Shown here: piece after piece, positions 50,047-59,021 of the stretch
Numbering within the stretch: the first letter of the stretch is position 1
Layout of the letters: each line of letters begins with the position of its first letter
Assembly: GCF_900182915.1 (NCBI RefSeq)
Contig: NZ_FXUG01000001.1
Coordinates: 372,001-436,000 of the forward strand
Direction: 5' to 3'
Origin: Neorhodopirellula lusitana
GTDB taxonomy: Bacteria; Planctomycetota; Planctomycetia; Pirellulales; Pirellulaceae
Length of the DNA stretch: 64,000 nucleotides
Made by a program: the position numbers and the translations under genes
The notes under the pieces: model-generated
The model's database searches: none
The model's input: the letters and a program-made list of their open reading frames with translations, nothing else
What the model was told of the DNA's origin: nothing

Positions 50047-50664
50047 CTACAGGGGTGGCTTTTGCCAGGGTTGATCGGGCACGTCGAGTGATTGATTGAC
50101 GTCGCGTGAGACGACGAACAGCCAGTCGCTCAACCGATTCAAGTAAACAATCAATTCGTTACTGATTGGCGTCTCGGATTGAACTGAGTCCGCTAGCGTA
50201 ATCACTCGCCGCTCCGCTCGCCGGCAAACGGCCCTGGCGAGGTGGATTTGGGAGGCGACGGCGGAACCGCCAGGAAGGATGAATTGTTTTAACGGTGGTA
50301 ATCTTGCCTCCGCATCATCAATCCAGGACTCCATCCGGACAATATGTGCGTCGCCGATCACACGCAAATCGAATTGGTCGGGGTGTGGCGAGGCGAGTTC
50401 AGCACCGATGGAAAATAGTTCGTGTTGGATCTGAACAATTTGAGCGTCCAGAGCCCCCAGAATCTTTTCGGCAGTCGAGCTGTCGCCATCGGCAAGCTGA
50501 TTGCTGGCGGTTGCTTCAGCAATCGAGGAACGCACGCATCCGAAAATGGCGTTGAGTTCGTCAACGGTCCCATAGGTTTCGATTCGCGTGTCGTCTTTGG
50601 CAACACGTGGCCCGCCGAAGAGTCCGGTGGTCCCGCTATCGCCGGTGCGTGTGTAGATTTTCAT
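50047..50664 (-). CDS. PduO-type ATP:cob(I)alamin adenosyltransferase
   Basis: 205 residues from the ATG at 50664; the frame is open to 50760 but the family N-terminus KIYTRTGDSGTTGL begins here. This family transfers the adenosyl group of ATP to cob(I)alamin to make coenzyme B12. Motifs: YTRTGDSGTTGLFGG, YGTVDELNAIFG, and the C-terminal LARAVCRRAERR and YLNRLSDWLFVVSR. It is in the same direction as glnB-glnD, with a gap of 91 nt, and divergent from the Nudix gene. Confidence 0.93.
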   Translation of the reverse strand: MKIYTRTGDSGTTGLFGGPRVAKDDTRIETYGTVDELNAIFGCVRSSIAEATASNQLADGDSSTAEKILGALDAQIVQIQHELFSIGAELASPHPDQFDLRVIGDAHIVRMESWIDDAEARLPPLKQFILPGGSAVASQIHLARAVCRRAERRVITLADSVQSETPISNELIVYLNRLSDWLFVVSRDVNQSLDVPDQPWQKPPL

Positions 50665-50722
50665 AACTAGTTTGCCGTAACTTACTCGCCACAATTTGCT
50701 GTGGTGATCCGAACGAAATGAA

Positions 50723-51181
50723 TTGAGCGTCGTGAAAAAAGAACGATCCAACCCTGTCAAGGCAGCCGGTGTGCTGTTAATTACCGAATCGTCACCTCGG
50801 CAATTTTTGTTGATGCGGCATTCTAAGCGATGGGATCTCCCGAAGGGGCACTGCGATGGTGATGAAACCTATTTGGAAGCTGCTCGCCGGGAAATGGAAG
50901 AGGAAACCGGGATCCATCCAGATGCCTGTCGATTTGATCCTCATTTTTATTTCGACATCGAGTACGACGTTACCTACAAGAAGTCTCCGGGGAAAATTTT
51001 CCAAAAGAAAATCCGTTACTTTTTGGCTCACTTGCCAGCTGTCGTTAAAATTGAGGTGACCGAGCACGAGTCTTATCAGTGGTTCGATTGGCAGCCGCCA
51101 CACCAGATTCAGACGAAAACGATTGATCCGTTGTTGGCCGCGGTTACGAAGTTTCTTGGTGAGACGGATGCGTCCAGTTAG
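50723..51181 (+). CDS. Nudix hydrolase
   Basis: 152 residues from a TTG at 50723 (a GTG at 50732 is equally possible; no clear ribosome-binding site). The Nudix box is perfect: GHCDGDETYLEAARREMEEE followed by TGI, fitting GX5EX7REUXEEXGU. The N-terminal SSPRQFLLMRHSKRWDLPKGH resembles diadenosine polyphosphate (Ap4A-type) hydrolases. It probably cleaves a nucleoside diphosphate-linked substrate. It lies divergent from the cobalamin adenosyltransferase and in front of the cytochrome c'-like gene. Confidence 0.9.
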   Translation: MSVVKKERSNPVKAAGVLLITESSPRQFLLMRHSKRWDLPKGHCDGDETYLEAARREMEEETGIHPDACRFDPHFYFDIEYDVTYKKSPGKIFQKKIRYFLAHLPAVVKIEVTEHESYQWFDWQPPHQIQTKTIDPLLAAVTKFLGETDASS

Positions 51182-51234
51182 TCAGTTACTTGTTATTTGT
51201 TGCCAGTTAGCCAGTTTATAGTTAGTCCGAACAG
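51176..51234. repeat. Short 15-bp-period repeat after the Nudix gene
   Basis: AGTTAGTCAGTTACT (51176), AGTTAGCCAGTTTAT (51205) and AGTTAGTCCGAACAG (51220) are variants of one unit; the first pair is 29 bp apart, the second 15 bp. The first overlaps the stop of the Nudix gene. Same period as other arrays in the window. Confidence 0.45.
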
Positions 51235-51325
51235 TGGCTATTGTGAACGTGTGGGGGCTGACCTGATCGTTTCGACTTAGGCCGTTTTGTGTGCAGACGT
51301 TATCCGCTCGAGCACTTTTCGTTTG

Positions 51326-52303
51326 ATGGAATTTGAGTTGACCGCTTTGCCTTCCTTTTCGCGATGTGCTGTTCTTCGGTTCGCAATCGTTGTTGTGCTG
51401 GGATTGACTTGCCAGGGCTCCGTTTGGGCTCAACGTCAACGCGCTGAACCGCCCGTTTTTAACGAGGGTGCAGTGTCTCGCGTTTTCTTTCCTGATTTGT
51501 CCAAAGCGTTTCGTGGTGAACGACCGACGTTGTCCAGTTTGCGGAAGGCTGGGGCGGAAGCGGCCACTGCTGAAGCCGAAGGTGAAGGCGAATCGGAAAG
51601 TGGTGGCGGCCGAAGGTGGAATAAATTGATTTCGCCGATCTCACTGGAAGATGAAATCAAGCGGGTGAAGCTGAAGTACGACGCTTCGATTACCACCCCG
51701 GGAGCTTTCAACGGTGGTGGTTACCAGGACGCGCGATTGCAATTGAGCATTCTGGCATCGCTGTTCGCGGTAATCTCGGAGTACTCCGGTGACGTGCGTT
51801 GGAAGTCGGATGCAAGGACGGCACGAGACCTCACGGCGAAAACGGCGCTGGCTTGCGCCGCTGGATCGACGCCCGTTTACAAAGAGGCTCAGCTTCGTAA
51901 AGCCGATTTACAGGATTTGGTTTCAGGTGCCGGGTTGTCGGCATCCAAAACGGCTGATGAGGAAAATGATTGGTCGATGATTGTCGACCGTGGCCCAATG
52001 ATGGAGTATGCCGAAAGCCTACTCGACTTGATTGGCGATCAATCACGCGATGCGGCGACCACGAAAGAGAACGCGGATTCGGTGCGGCGGCTGGCCGAAC
52101 TAATCGCTGTTTTAGGCGAGGTATTAGTTCAAGAAGGCATGGACGATGCCGACGACGAAGACTACGCCAAGTTCAGTCACGCAATGACGCAAGCCGCGAC
52201 TTCCGTTGTCGCCGCAATCGAGCGGCAGGACTTCGAGGCGGTGCGTGGATCCGTGGGCGCGATTACGCAAAGCTGCAGCGACTGCCACGAAGAGTATCGT
52301 TAG
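51326..52303 (+). CDS. Secreted cytochrome c'-like haem protein
   Basis: 325 residues from the ATG at 51326 (an earlier in-frame start at 51287 gives a longer leader). Signal peptide MEFELTALPSFSRCAVLRFA, hydrophobic IVVVLGLTCQGSVWA, cleavage after WAQ. The C-terminus CSDCHEEYR carries the haem-c motif in the last helix, as in cytochrome c' (C-x-x-C-H close to the end). The body is helical with a Gly/Ser-rich linker after residue ~70. Cytochromes c' bind gases or act in electron transfer; here the single haem suggests a periplasmic or envelope role. The partner oxidoreductase is not in the window. Confidence 0.82.
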   Translation: MEFELTALPSFSRCAVLRFAIVVVLGLTCQGSVWAQRQRAEPPVFNEGAVSRVFFPDLSKAFRGERPTLSSLRKAGAEAATAEAEGEGESESGGGRRWNKLISPISLEDEIKRVKLKYDASITTPGAFNGGGYQDARLQLSILASLFAVISEYSGDVRWKSDARTARDLTAKTALACAAGSTPVYKEAQLRKADLQDLVSGAGLSASKTADEENDWSMIVDRGPMMEYAESLLDLIGDQSRDAATTKENADSVRRLAELIAVLGEVLVQEGMDDADDEDYAKFSHAMTQAATSVVAAIERQDFEAVRGSVGAITQSCSDCHEEYR

Positions 52304-52330
52304 GCAGGGCATTGGCTGTTGAGCATCAAG

Positions 52331-52663
52331 TTAGGCAACCGCGGAAGTTGCTTCTGTGCTCGTTTCTTCCGTCTTGGCAGTGGTGCGTCGGCGACGTTTC
52401 TTTGGCTTTGTGATGCCCCATTCTTTGGTGAGCATTTCAAAGACTTCCGGAGTTTCATAGCGAACGACGTTTTTGCCTTCGGGCATGGGACCGATCAGTC
52501 CACGGAAGACCGGCATTCCACGTAGGGCAAGGTCGGTGCTGCAGTCATCGATACCAATTTGTTCGTGCGAGTCGGTTAAGGGATCGACGTTGGGGTAATC
52601 GCGGATTTGCAAACTGCCATCACTACCGCGGGCAACTACCCGGAACGTGTCTTTTTTAGCCAT
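52331..52663 (-). CDS. Small basic conserved-type protein
   Basis: 110 residues from the ATG at 52663; the frame is open to 52771 but those residues are low-complexity. The body (KDTFRVVARGSDGSLQIRDY, RGMPVFRGLIGPM) is compact, and the tail is strongly basic then Thr-rich (KPKKRRRRTTAKTEETST). The basic tail suggests nucleic-acid binding. It faces the cytochrome c'-like gene (28 bp gap). No family recognised, though similar planctomycete proteins are likely. Confidence 0.65.
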   Translation of the reverse strand: MAKKDTFRVVARGSDGSLQIRDYPNVDPLTDSHEQIGIDDCSTDLALRGMPVFRGLIGPMPEGKNVVRYETPEVFEMLTKEWGITKPKKRRRRTTAKTEETSTEATSAVA

Positions 52664-53284
52664 GGAAATTCTCTCGATTCGTGTCTGAGTGGGGGGAGGG
52701 CAAGGCGATGATCGGCACGAGGAAGATCCGGCGGCTGCGGCGGTGTGGGTGCCGAGCATGCGAGCGACCACCGTCTTAGGGGAGGGTGTGGTGGACGTCG
52801 GATCAACCTAGTGCCGATCGATCAAACGCTTCGCAATGAAGCGAGCGTCGTCATTCGATGTGGGGAACCCTTCCGTTATCGGCATCGGTCTGGAGTGTGT
52901 TGATGGTTCGTCGAGTACGCGGCACAACCGTTGTGGGTTGGAATAACGTCTTGGAGTGGAAGAAACAGTCCAAACGATCGAAACGGAACAACCCAGCGAA
53001 AGCAAACCAGCGAAATGCTCACAGTGATGCCTGTGCGGGTATCAAGGTTGAATGACTTCAACCTATCGCAGCTAAAGCTCCCCACGTCGTGTTTGGGAGA
53101 GCGGGTTATGGGAGGCGTGAGGTCCGATTGGGCGACGTTCGAACCGTGGGTGTCGTTTGCCAGTAACTGGACGAAAGAACGCGAGCAATCCGCATGATTG
53201 CACCAATCGGTGGTTTGCGTACACTTTTGCGTTTCAGCGCGGCTGTGATTATCGAGCCGCTTTCATTCTTCGACGCATAGGTTG
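52664..53284. other. Long intergenic region before the aldo/keto reductase
   Basis: 621 bp. Short frames exist on both strands (for example 52808-53005 minus and 52858-53055 plus) but neither shows recognisable similarity or a good start, so none is called. Promoters for the leftward small gene and the rightward reductase must lie here. Confidence 0.4.
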
Positions 53285-54223
53285 ATGCAAGTGCAAACTC
53301 GTAAACTAGGGAACACGGATCTACAACTGCCGGTGATTGGTTTCGGAGCCTCCTCACTTGGTGCTGAGTTTCGCGACGTTCAATTGGATGAGGTTTTCGC
53401 CAGTGTGCGGGTTGCCCTCGAGTTGGGAATGAATCTGATTGACACTTCGGCGTATTACGGACGCGGGATGTCAGAGGTGCTGTTAGGCATCGAACTTCAG
53501 AATGTGCCCCGCGACAGCTACATGTTGTGCAGTAAATTGGGGCGGTACACGCCAGACCATTTTGATTTTTCGGCCAAACGCGTTGGTGAGAGCGTGGACG
53601 TGAGTCTGCATCGTTTGCGCACCGATCATCTGGACATCATGCTTTGTCATGATATTGAGTTCGTGCCGCTCAATCAGATCATCGAAGAAACCTTGCCAGC
53701 CCTTCGTAAGGCTCAGGAGTCGGGGAAGGTGCGTTACATCGGCATCAGCGGTTACCCGATGAAGATCTTTAAGGAGGTCGCAGCGAAGGCTGATCTGGAC
53801 TGCATTCTTTCCTACAACCAATACACTTTGCAAAACACTCGGTTGGCTGATGAGGTGGTGCCGGAGTTGAAGCCGAAGGGGGTTGGCATCATGAATGCGG
53901 GGCCGTTTGCGGCTCGCTTGTTAACCAATGCACCGTTGCCGGAATGGCACAAAGATTCCGAAGAGGTGAAGGCGGCCGCTCGCCGTGCAGCCAAGCTGTG
54001 TGCGGATAACGGAGTCGACATTGCACATGCGGCGTTGCAGTTTTCTTGTGCCAATGAAGACTTGGCCACAACGATTGCTGGCAGTGCCAATCCCGATAAC
54101 ATCCGCAAGTGGGCGTCGTGGCTGGACACGCCAATTGACGACGCCTTGATGGCCGAAGTCATCCAGATCTTCGAGCCAGTCAAGAATATCAGCCATCCGG
54201 AAGGCTTACCGGAAAACAACTGA
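53285..54223 (+). CDS. Aldo/keto reductase, L-galactose dehydrogenase-like
   Basis: 312 residues from the ATG at 53285. The catalytic tetrad is visible: Asp53 (NLIDTSAYYG), Tyr58, Lys84 (LCSKLGRY) and His122 (MLCHDIEF). The pattern DTSAYYGRGMSEVLLG, HFDFSAKRVGESVDVSLHRL, HCHDIEF-like block and KGVGIMNAGPFAARLL closely follows plant L-galactose dehydrogenase and bacterial L-fucose/D-threo-aldose dehydrogenases. It likely oxidises an aldose to its lactone with NAD(P)+. It is monocistronic with a hairpin beyond its stop. The sugar substrate is inference. Confidence 0.93.
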   Translation: MQVQTRKLGNTDLQLPVIGFGASSLGAEFRDVQLDEVFASVRVALELGMNLIDTSAYYGRGMSEVLLGIELQNVPRDSYMLCSKLGRYTPDHFDFSAKRVGESVDVSLHRLRTDHLDIMLCHDIEFVPLNQIIEETLPALRKAQESGKVRYIGISGYPMKIFKEVAAKADLDCILSYNQYTLQNTRLADEVVPELKPKGVGIMNAGPFAARLLTNAPLPEWHKDSEEVKAAARRAAKLCADNGVDIAHAALQFSCANEDLATTIAGSANPDNIRKWASWLDTPIDDALMAEVIQIFEPVKNISHPEGLPENN

Positions 54224-54305
54224 TTGCGTTTTAGGCGGGAACTGAAACTGGTCGTTGGATTGAAATGACCAGCAGTTTCCGGGGTAGGAGAGCCTTTTGA
54301 AGAGA

Positions 54306-54328
54306 AGGTCATTTTTCCTAAATGACCT
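54306..54328. terminator. Hairpin between convergent genes
   Basis: AGGTCATTT and AAATGACCT form a perfect 9-bp stem around TTCCT, in the gap between the reductase (ends 54223) and the leftward gene ending at 54390. A second inverted repeat (GTGACGGTT/AACTGTCAC, one mismatch) follows at ~54349-54367. No U tract, so termination is only likely by position. Confidence 0.5.
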
Positions 54329-54389
54329 GTTGAATCGTTGGTTGTTTTGTGACGGTTAAACTGTCACTTCTTATGAACGTGAGCCGCTT

Positions 54390-54953
54390 CTATCGCCGGC
54401 CAGGGATTCTGCGGAGGTGAGGTGGGTTTCGCGATTCGGGCAAATCCACCTGATACTCTTCTTGGAAGCGACGTCGCTCAACGGCGGAGGCGTAGTAGGT
54501 CAGCCACGTTTCGTTGTCTTCGACACATCGCCACTCGAGTTCGTTACCGGGCGACGCTAGCTTCTTTTCACAGCAAGGCAGGATGTCACGGTAGATGACC
54601 CGATAGAGTTCACGGTCGCTAAGGTGATCGGTGCACGTCAGCAGGATGTTTTGTGAATGCAGTTGTTGCAAAGTTTGCTGAAGTGCCACTTTCAGTTGCG
54701 AGTCATCGAGCGAGTCGGGGGCGGCGATCGTGAGTGGTGGGTTGAACCATTCGCGGATGGGCAACGCCGGTGCACGTTCCCAAGCCAAGATCGAAGCGAG
54801 GTATTCGTTTTCCTGTCGGAGCGGCATGCGCCGGGTGGTGGGATCGTCGATTGATTCGTCGCGGTACGGCTCTAGCTCGTCACGCAATCGAGCATTGTCG
54901 ATCATTAGATCTACTTCATCGATCATCGGCCGACTCGTCTCACTCATATCCAT
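54390..54953 (-). CDS. Planctomycete-type hypothetical protein
   Basis: 187 residues from the ATG at 54953 (GAAGG upstream at ~9 nt); the frame is open to 55070 but the extension looks random. The start MDMSETSRP is followed by a helical, acidic N-terminal half (EVDLMIDNARLRDELEPY) and a C-terminal half with CTDHLSDRELYRVIYRDILP, then CVEDNETWLTYYASAVERRR. No membrane spans, no signal peptide: probably cytosolic. I do not recognise a named family; I associate the style with conserved planctomycete proteins, without proof. Convergent with the aldo/keto reductase. Confidence 0.68.
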   Translation of the reverse strand: MDMSETSRPMIDEVDLMIDNARLRDELEPYRDESIDDPTTRRMPLRQENEYLASILAWERAPALPIREWFNPPLTIAAPDSLDDSQLKVALQQTLQQLHSQNILLTCTDHLSDRELYRVIYRDILPCCEKKLASPGNELEWRCVEDNETWLTYYASAVERRRFQEEYQVDLPESRNPPHLRRIPGRR

Positions 54954-55266
54954 CTTATTAATGCCTTCCAAATTGCCACAGGACACATGTACGTTCCGGC
55001 TACGCTGCCGAACCCGATGTGCTTCGGGGACCGATCCCCACAATCCATTTAGATACCAAACCGAACTCATTGGCTGGTCTTGGCAGTGGTTGAAAAAGTA
55101 ACCGCCAGAGATGCCGCTTTCGGTCCCTCCAAGCTATCCACAGACCACGCTGGTTCCAGCGATAATTGAGTCAAAACAGCGACTTCCAAAGAAAATCAGG
55201 GGTCAGTTGGCGGCCTGATCGTTACGAGCGTCATCGCTTGCCTATTTGGTTGCCCGCACCAATTCC

Positions 55267-58200
55267 CTAAGCGTGATCGGCAACCCATTCTCGCCAATCT
55301 TCCCACTGCTCCGGTTTTATCGCGAGCTCGGGCAAGGCTGGAAGTTCGACGGTTCGGCCTAGGTCGGGGCGCTCCATATGGACCGAAAGTAGACCATTGA
55401 TATCAATCTCAAAACCCAGCCGACGAGTCGGCGTGGCTTCGTCGAGGTTCACGGGGATGCGATGGCGGCCGAGCGTTTGCCAGGCTTCGTCACGGACGCC
55501 CGACGACTCCACCAGAGCGAGTGTCAGGTGGTTGTCTTTGGCACGTCCACCGAGCTGGCGGTTCGTGCGTGCTGGGGTGATGGTTTCACGCCCTAGGATC
55601 GGCAGGATCTTTCGTTTCCCGCGTCCATCGGCGACGACAAAACCGACGGCATGGGAGGTTCGTGACGTCACCGGAAGCAGTTCGCTACGGTTGCCGGGGC
55701 CTTCCGCGGCGACGCACGCGACAGCGCCACGGGCCGCATCGGTGTAGTCAAAAAATTCAATGTCGACGTTCTCGCTGAGTGCGCTGAACACGCGATCGCG
55801 TATCGAGGGCAGTCGCAAGATAGGGCTGAGCACGAACCGGCGTGAGATGTCAGCGGGGGCGACGTTCGCTCGTTGGCAAGCTGTTGCGATCGCGGTGGGT
55901 ATCGCGTCGAGCAGGTCTGAACAGCAGTCGAGCCATTGTTCGCGAGTAACCGTGACAGACTGCACGTGCCCGGCGTGTTCGATCTCGATTTTCGTCTGAG
56001 GCAAAAGCAGCAGCGAATTCATCGCTCGCTCACCTGCCATTTGTACTTTGGCAGCGTAGATCATACGGTCTTGCTGCAACGCGGTTGGATCGGATCCGAT
56101 TCCGAGTGGGGTTGGGCGAGGTGGCAGCTTCGAAACGATTAGATCGACTAGGCGACTTGACCACGCAATCGCGCCATGGCACCAGTGCCCGCTGGATGCA
56201 ATCTGTTCGATTTTGTTGTTCTGTTTTCGCAGAATAGCCACGTCCAATGCCTGCCCGGTCAGCCCGACGTAAAGGATCGTCGCATCGAGATTTTGGATGA
56301 CATCATTCAGATTGTCAGCGGAATGTTCGACTCGGGCTTCATACTTCGACTGAGCTGCCGAACCGTGCTGGTCCTGTTCGTAGGCGAAGCGAGTGATGGC
56401 AACGCTGCGATCAACTAAGCGTGCGGAGGGGAACCCGGCTAGTCGGGCCGAGGAGTGGATCGATCTCCGGTGCAACTGGTCGTAGCAAGATGGGACGGTG
56501 ATTGCGATGGTGTCTGGCCAAGAGTCATGGCGATGCCACGCGGTGCCCAGGACCAAGTCAATGGCGGTGGAGGTTTGCGGGGATGAGACCCGGTTGCCCG
56601 TGACTTGATCGGAATCGTCGGCCTGTTTAGCGAGAACATGGTTCATCAGCGTGGTGCCGATCAGGTGCCGCAAACACAGTGAAATCCCAATTTCAGGAGG
56701 GCAGTCGCGACCGGCAATCCGGCGTAGCACGTCGGGGCGACCAAAGTACATCATCTGGCAATAAGAAACTCTTCGCGAAAAGCTTTTGCGCAAGTCGTAA
56801 GCGGCTTGTCCGAAAAGGGCATTCCTGTTGAGCGTGCTGGAGTCCATCTTGCCCGGCATGCCGCTGATGTCGGCGACTGCCATTCGGAAAAGTGATCTTG
56901 GACCTGATTCACTGGCAACAGGCCATCCCGCTTCCACCTTGCCATTGGATAAGCCGATCGCGGTAGTGGCATGGAGCATACCCAGGTCGACGCCGATGAC
57001 GTTAATTAGCTTGTTTTTAGCGGTTATTTGGGTGCGGCTGCCATCACCGGCCGTCGAGCCTTCTTGGGACGCTTTTCGCTGGGAAAAGTCGAGTACCCAT
57101 GCGGGAGTGGAGCGGTCGTTGTCGTAGGGAGCCATCGCTCGGGCCACTTCGTCCATCGAGCCATATCGGGCGGCTGGATCTTTGGCGAGCATCCGGGTGA
57201 CGATGTTGGCCAGAGTTAGGTCGACGTCTTGGCGATACGACATCAGGTTGGGGATCTCACCGTGACGGTGTCCGTAAACCTGGTCCAGGATTTCGCCCGG
57301 GAACGGTGGGTGGCCGACGAGCAAGTGAAACAGAGTCGCGCCGAGCGAGTACTGGTCGCTGCGGGCGTCGGCTGATTCGGGATCTTCGAGTTGTTCCGGG
57401 GAGATAAACGAAAGCGTGCCCAGGAACGATCGTTTGACTGAGGTGATAATCTCGAGTGAGCCAAACGCGGAACTGGATTTTCTTAACTGGCCGGAATGCT
57501 TCACGCTGGAATCGGAGAGCAGAAACCCGGATTCGCTATTCAGTCCAGGTGAAGTTTGGGTATGTGCTGGCGAATAAGGAGCTGAACTACCCGGCTTGTT
57601 TGAGGCGGATTGATTGGAGGTGCCTAGGGTTCCTCGGGTTCCTCGGGTGTCGGTGTTTTGGTGTGCTCGTGGGTTCTTGAGTGGAGGCTGCGCGGAGTCC
57701 GTTTTGGTGGGGCCGGCGTCATGACGAGCTTGATGCCACTCGTGGGAGAATCGGGCTAGGCCGAGATCGAGCAGTTTGATTGTGCCTTCTCGCGAAAGCA
57801 TCAAGTTGCCTGGCTTGACGTCGCGGTGAATGATACCCGCCGTGTGGGCGTGATGCAGTGCGAATGCCGCTTGCCGGATGGCGGATGTGGCGTCACCGAT
57901 GGACATGGGGCCTTCTTGTGCGATGGCCTGTGACAGGTTCACGCCGTCGACATACTCCATCGCCAAATAGTGGATCCCAGCGGCTTCACCGGCGTCGAAC
58001 GCGGTGACGATATTGGGATGCATCAGCTTCGAGGCGGCCCGTATTTCATCATAGAAACGGTCGACCGATCGAGACCGATTGATCCATCGCATCGGAAGAA
58101 TTTTCAGGGCGACGGTGCGTCCCATCGAGCGGTGTTCGGCCAGGAAGACTTCACCCATTCCACCTCGACCGAGACGTTTGCCGACTTGGTAACCACCAAT

Positions 58201-58500
58201 GTTTTCAGGCAAGGGCGGCGAATCCTCGTCATCAGGATCGGCTTGAACGGAATCGCCGGCGGACGGTGGGAAACTAATCCCGCTGTCGGACCGGAAGGGT
58301 TCCTGGTGCGACTGGTTATCTCGCTCGGCATTGACGAAACGAGTCGGGGAGGTTTCACCGGAGTCGTTGGGGTGGTCCTGATCCACACTGAAGTCGCTGG
58401 ACCGAATCGCTCGTGCATCGCCGTCGAGACGTTCCTGCTCCGAAGGCGTGTGCATGCCTTCTTGGTTCGGGGAGTCGGAATCGGACGAGGGCGTGGTCAC
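55267..58500 (-). CDS. Ser/Thr protein kinase fused to an Hsp70-like ATPase domain
   Basis: 1077 residues. Residues 1-100 are acidic and disordered. A Hanks-type kinase spans ~103-460: GRGGMGEVFLAEH loop, Lys133 in VALKILP, HRDVKPGNL with Asp227, DLG (Asp245), and the APE-like SPEQLEDP. Between DLG and SPE sits a ~110-residue Ser/Pro/Thr-rich insert (250-360). From ~500 an Hsp70/actin-fold ATPase begins: VIGVDLGMLHATTAIGLSNGK (phosphate-1 loop), then Hsp70-like blocks (MAGERAMNSLLLLPQTKIEI, RRFVLSPILRLPSIRD, DYTDAARGAVACVAAEG) and a C-terminal beta domain (FEIDINGLLSVHME). It may couple chaperone or complex-assembly sensing to phosphorylation. Monocistronic. Confidence 0.9.
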   Translation of the reverse strand: MTTPSSDSDSPNQEGMHTPSEQERLDGDARAIRSSDFSVDQDHPNDSGETSPTRFVNAERDNQSHQEPFRSDSGISFPPSAGDSVQADPDDEDSPPLPENIGGYQVGKRLGRGGMGEVFLAEHRSMGRTVALKILPMRWINRSRSVDRFYDEIRAASKLMHPNIVTAFDAGEAAGIHYLAMEYVDGVNLSQAIAQEGPMSIGDATSAIRQAAFALHHAHTAGIIHRDVKPGNLMLSREGTIKLLDLGLARFSHEWHQARHDAGPTKTDSAQPPLKNPRAHQNTDTRGTRGTLGTSNQSASNKPGSSAPYSPAHTQTSPGLNSESGFLLSDSSVKHSGQLRKSSSAFGSLEIITSVKRSFLGTLSFISPEQLEDPESADARSDQYSLGATLFHLLVGHPPFPGEILDQVYGHRHGEIPNLMSYRQDVDLTLANIVTRMLAKDPAARYGSMDEVARAMAPYDNDRSTPAWVLDFSQRKASQEGSTAGDGSRTQITAKNKLINVIGVDLGMLHATTAIGLSNGKVEAGWPVASESGPRSLFRMAVADISGMPGKMDSSTLNRNALFGQAAYDLRKSFSRRVSYCQMMYFGRPDVLRRIAGRDCPPEIGISLCLRHLIGTTLMNHVLAKQADDSDQVTGNRVSSPQTSTAIDLVLGTAWHRHDSWPDTIAITVPSCYDQLHRRSIHSSARLAGFPSARLVDRSVAITRFAYEQDQHGSAAQSKYEARVEHSADNLNDVIQNLDATILYVGLTGQALDVAILRKQNNKIEQIASSGHWCHGAIAWSSRLVDLIVSKLPPRPTPLGIGSDPTALQQDRMIYAAKVQMAGERAMNSLLLLPQTKIEIEHAGHVQSVTVTREQWLDCCSDLLDAIPTAIATACQRANVAPADISRRFVLSPILRLPSIRDRVFSALSENVDIEFFDYTDAARGAVACVAAEGPGNRSELLPVTSRTSHAVGFVVADGRGKRKILPILGRETITPARTNRQLGGRAKDNHLTLALVESSGVRDEAWQTLGRHRIPVNLDEATPTRRLGFEIDINGLLSVHMERPDLGRTVELPALPELAIKPEQWEDWREWVADHA

Positions 58501-59021
58501 GAGTGATGGGGGCGTTTGAGATTTGGGTGCGTTTTGTGGAAAGCCAGGGGAATCGCAGGACGGATGCCGTGTTTTACCTCGCGAGACTTGAATTTCGCAT
58601 GACGGTTCGTTGAGCTTGGCCGATCACGGTCGATGGGGCAGATTAGCTAGCGAGATCTTTCAGTGACCGGTTATTGAGGCCGGTCGTTGATCATGTCAGG
58701 ATAAGATCAGCATGTCAGGATAACCGGTTCCACAGATGACTCCTTAAGTTCATGCTGAATATGGTAGGAATGTTTCGACGGATATAGGAATCATTTGGTT
58801 CTTGCACATTATGTCGGCCTAGTGGGTGTTGCGTTCGTTCCGTTGGGGGGCCGTGACGTTTCAGTTCGTGACGTGAGAAAGTGGGCGAGCGGGATGCTGA
58901 CGCCCACCTCACTCGCCTGCTTTTGAATGTGTTTTCGTAGTACAATATCGCCCCTTTCTGGATCTCGACGCCCTGGCCTTCTGCCTTTCTGCCCACACCC
59001 TTCAACTCGCTTTGTATCTCT
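58501..59021. other. Upstream region of hemC with direct repeats
   Basis: 521 bp between the kinase-Hsp70 gene and hemC. CATGTCAGGATAA occurs twice (58692 and 58711, spaced 19 bp). A TACAAT-like -10 box lies at 58941-58946. No coding sequence seen. Confidence 0.45.
58941..58946 (+). promoter_or_regulatory. Candidate -10 element upstream of hemC
   Basis: TACAAT sits ~75 bp upstream of the hemC start. The spacing to a plausible -35 (CTGCTT or TGCTTT, 17-18 bp upstream) is right but the -35 match is weak. Confidence 0.3.

Noticed and set aside
52808..53005. 65-codon minus frame ending in a charged helix
   Set aside because: No ribosome-binding site, no recognisable motif, and competing frames of equal length on the other strand.
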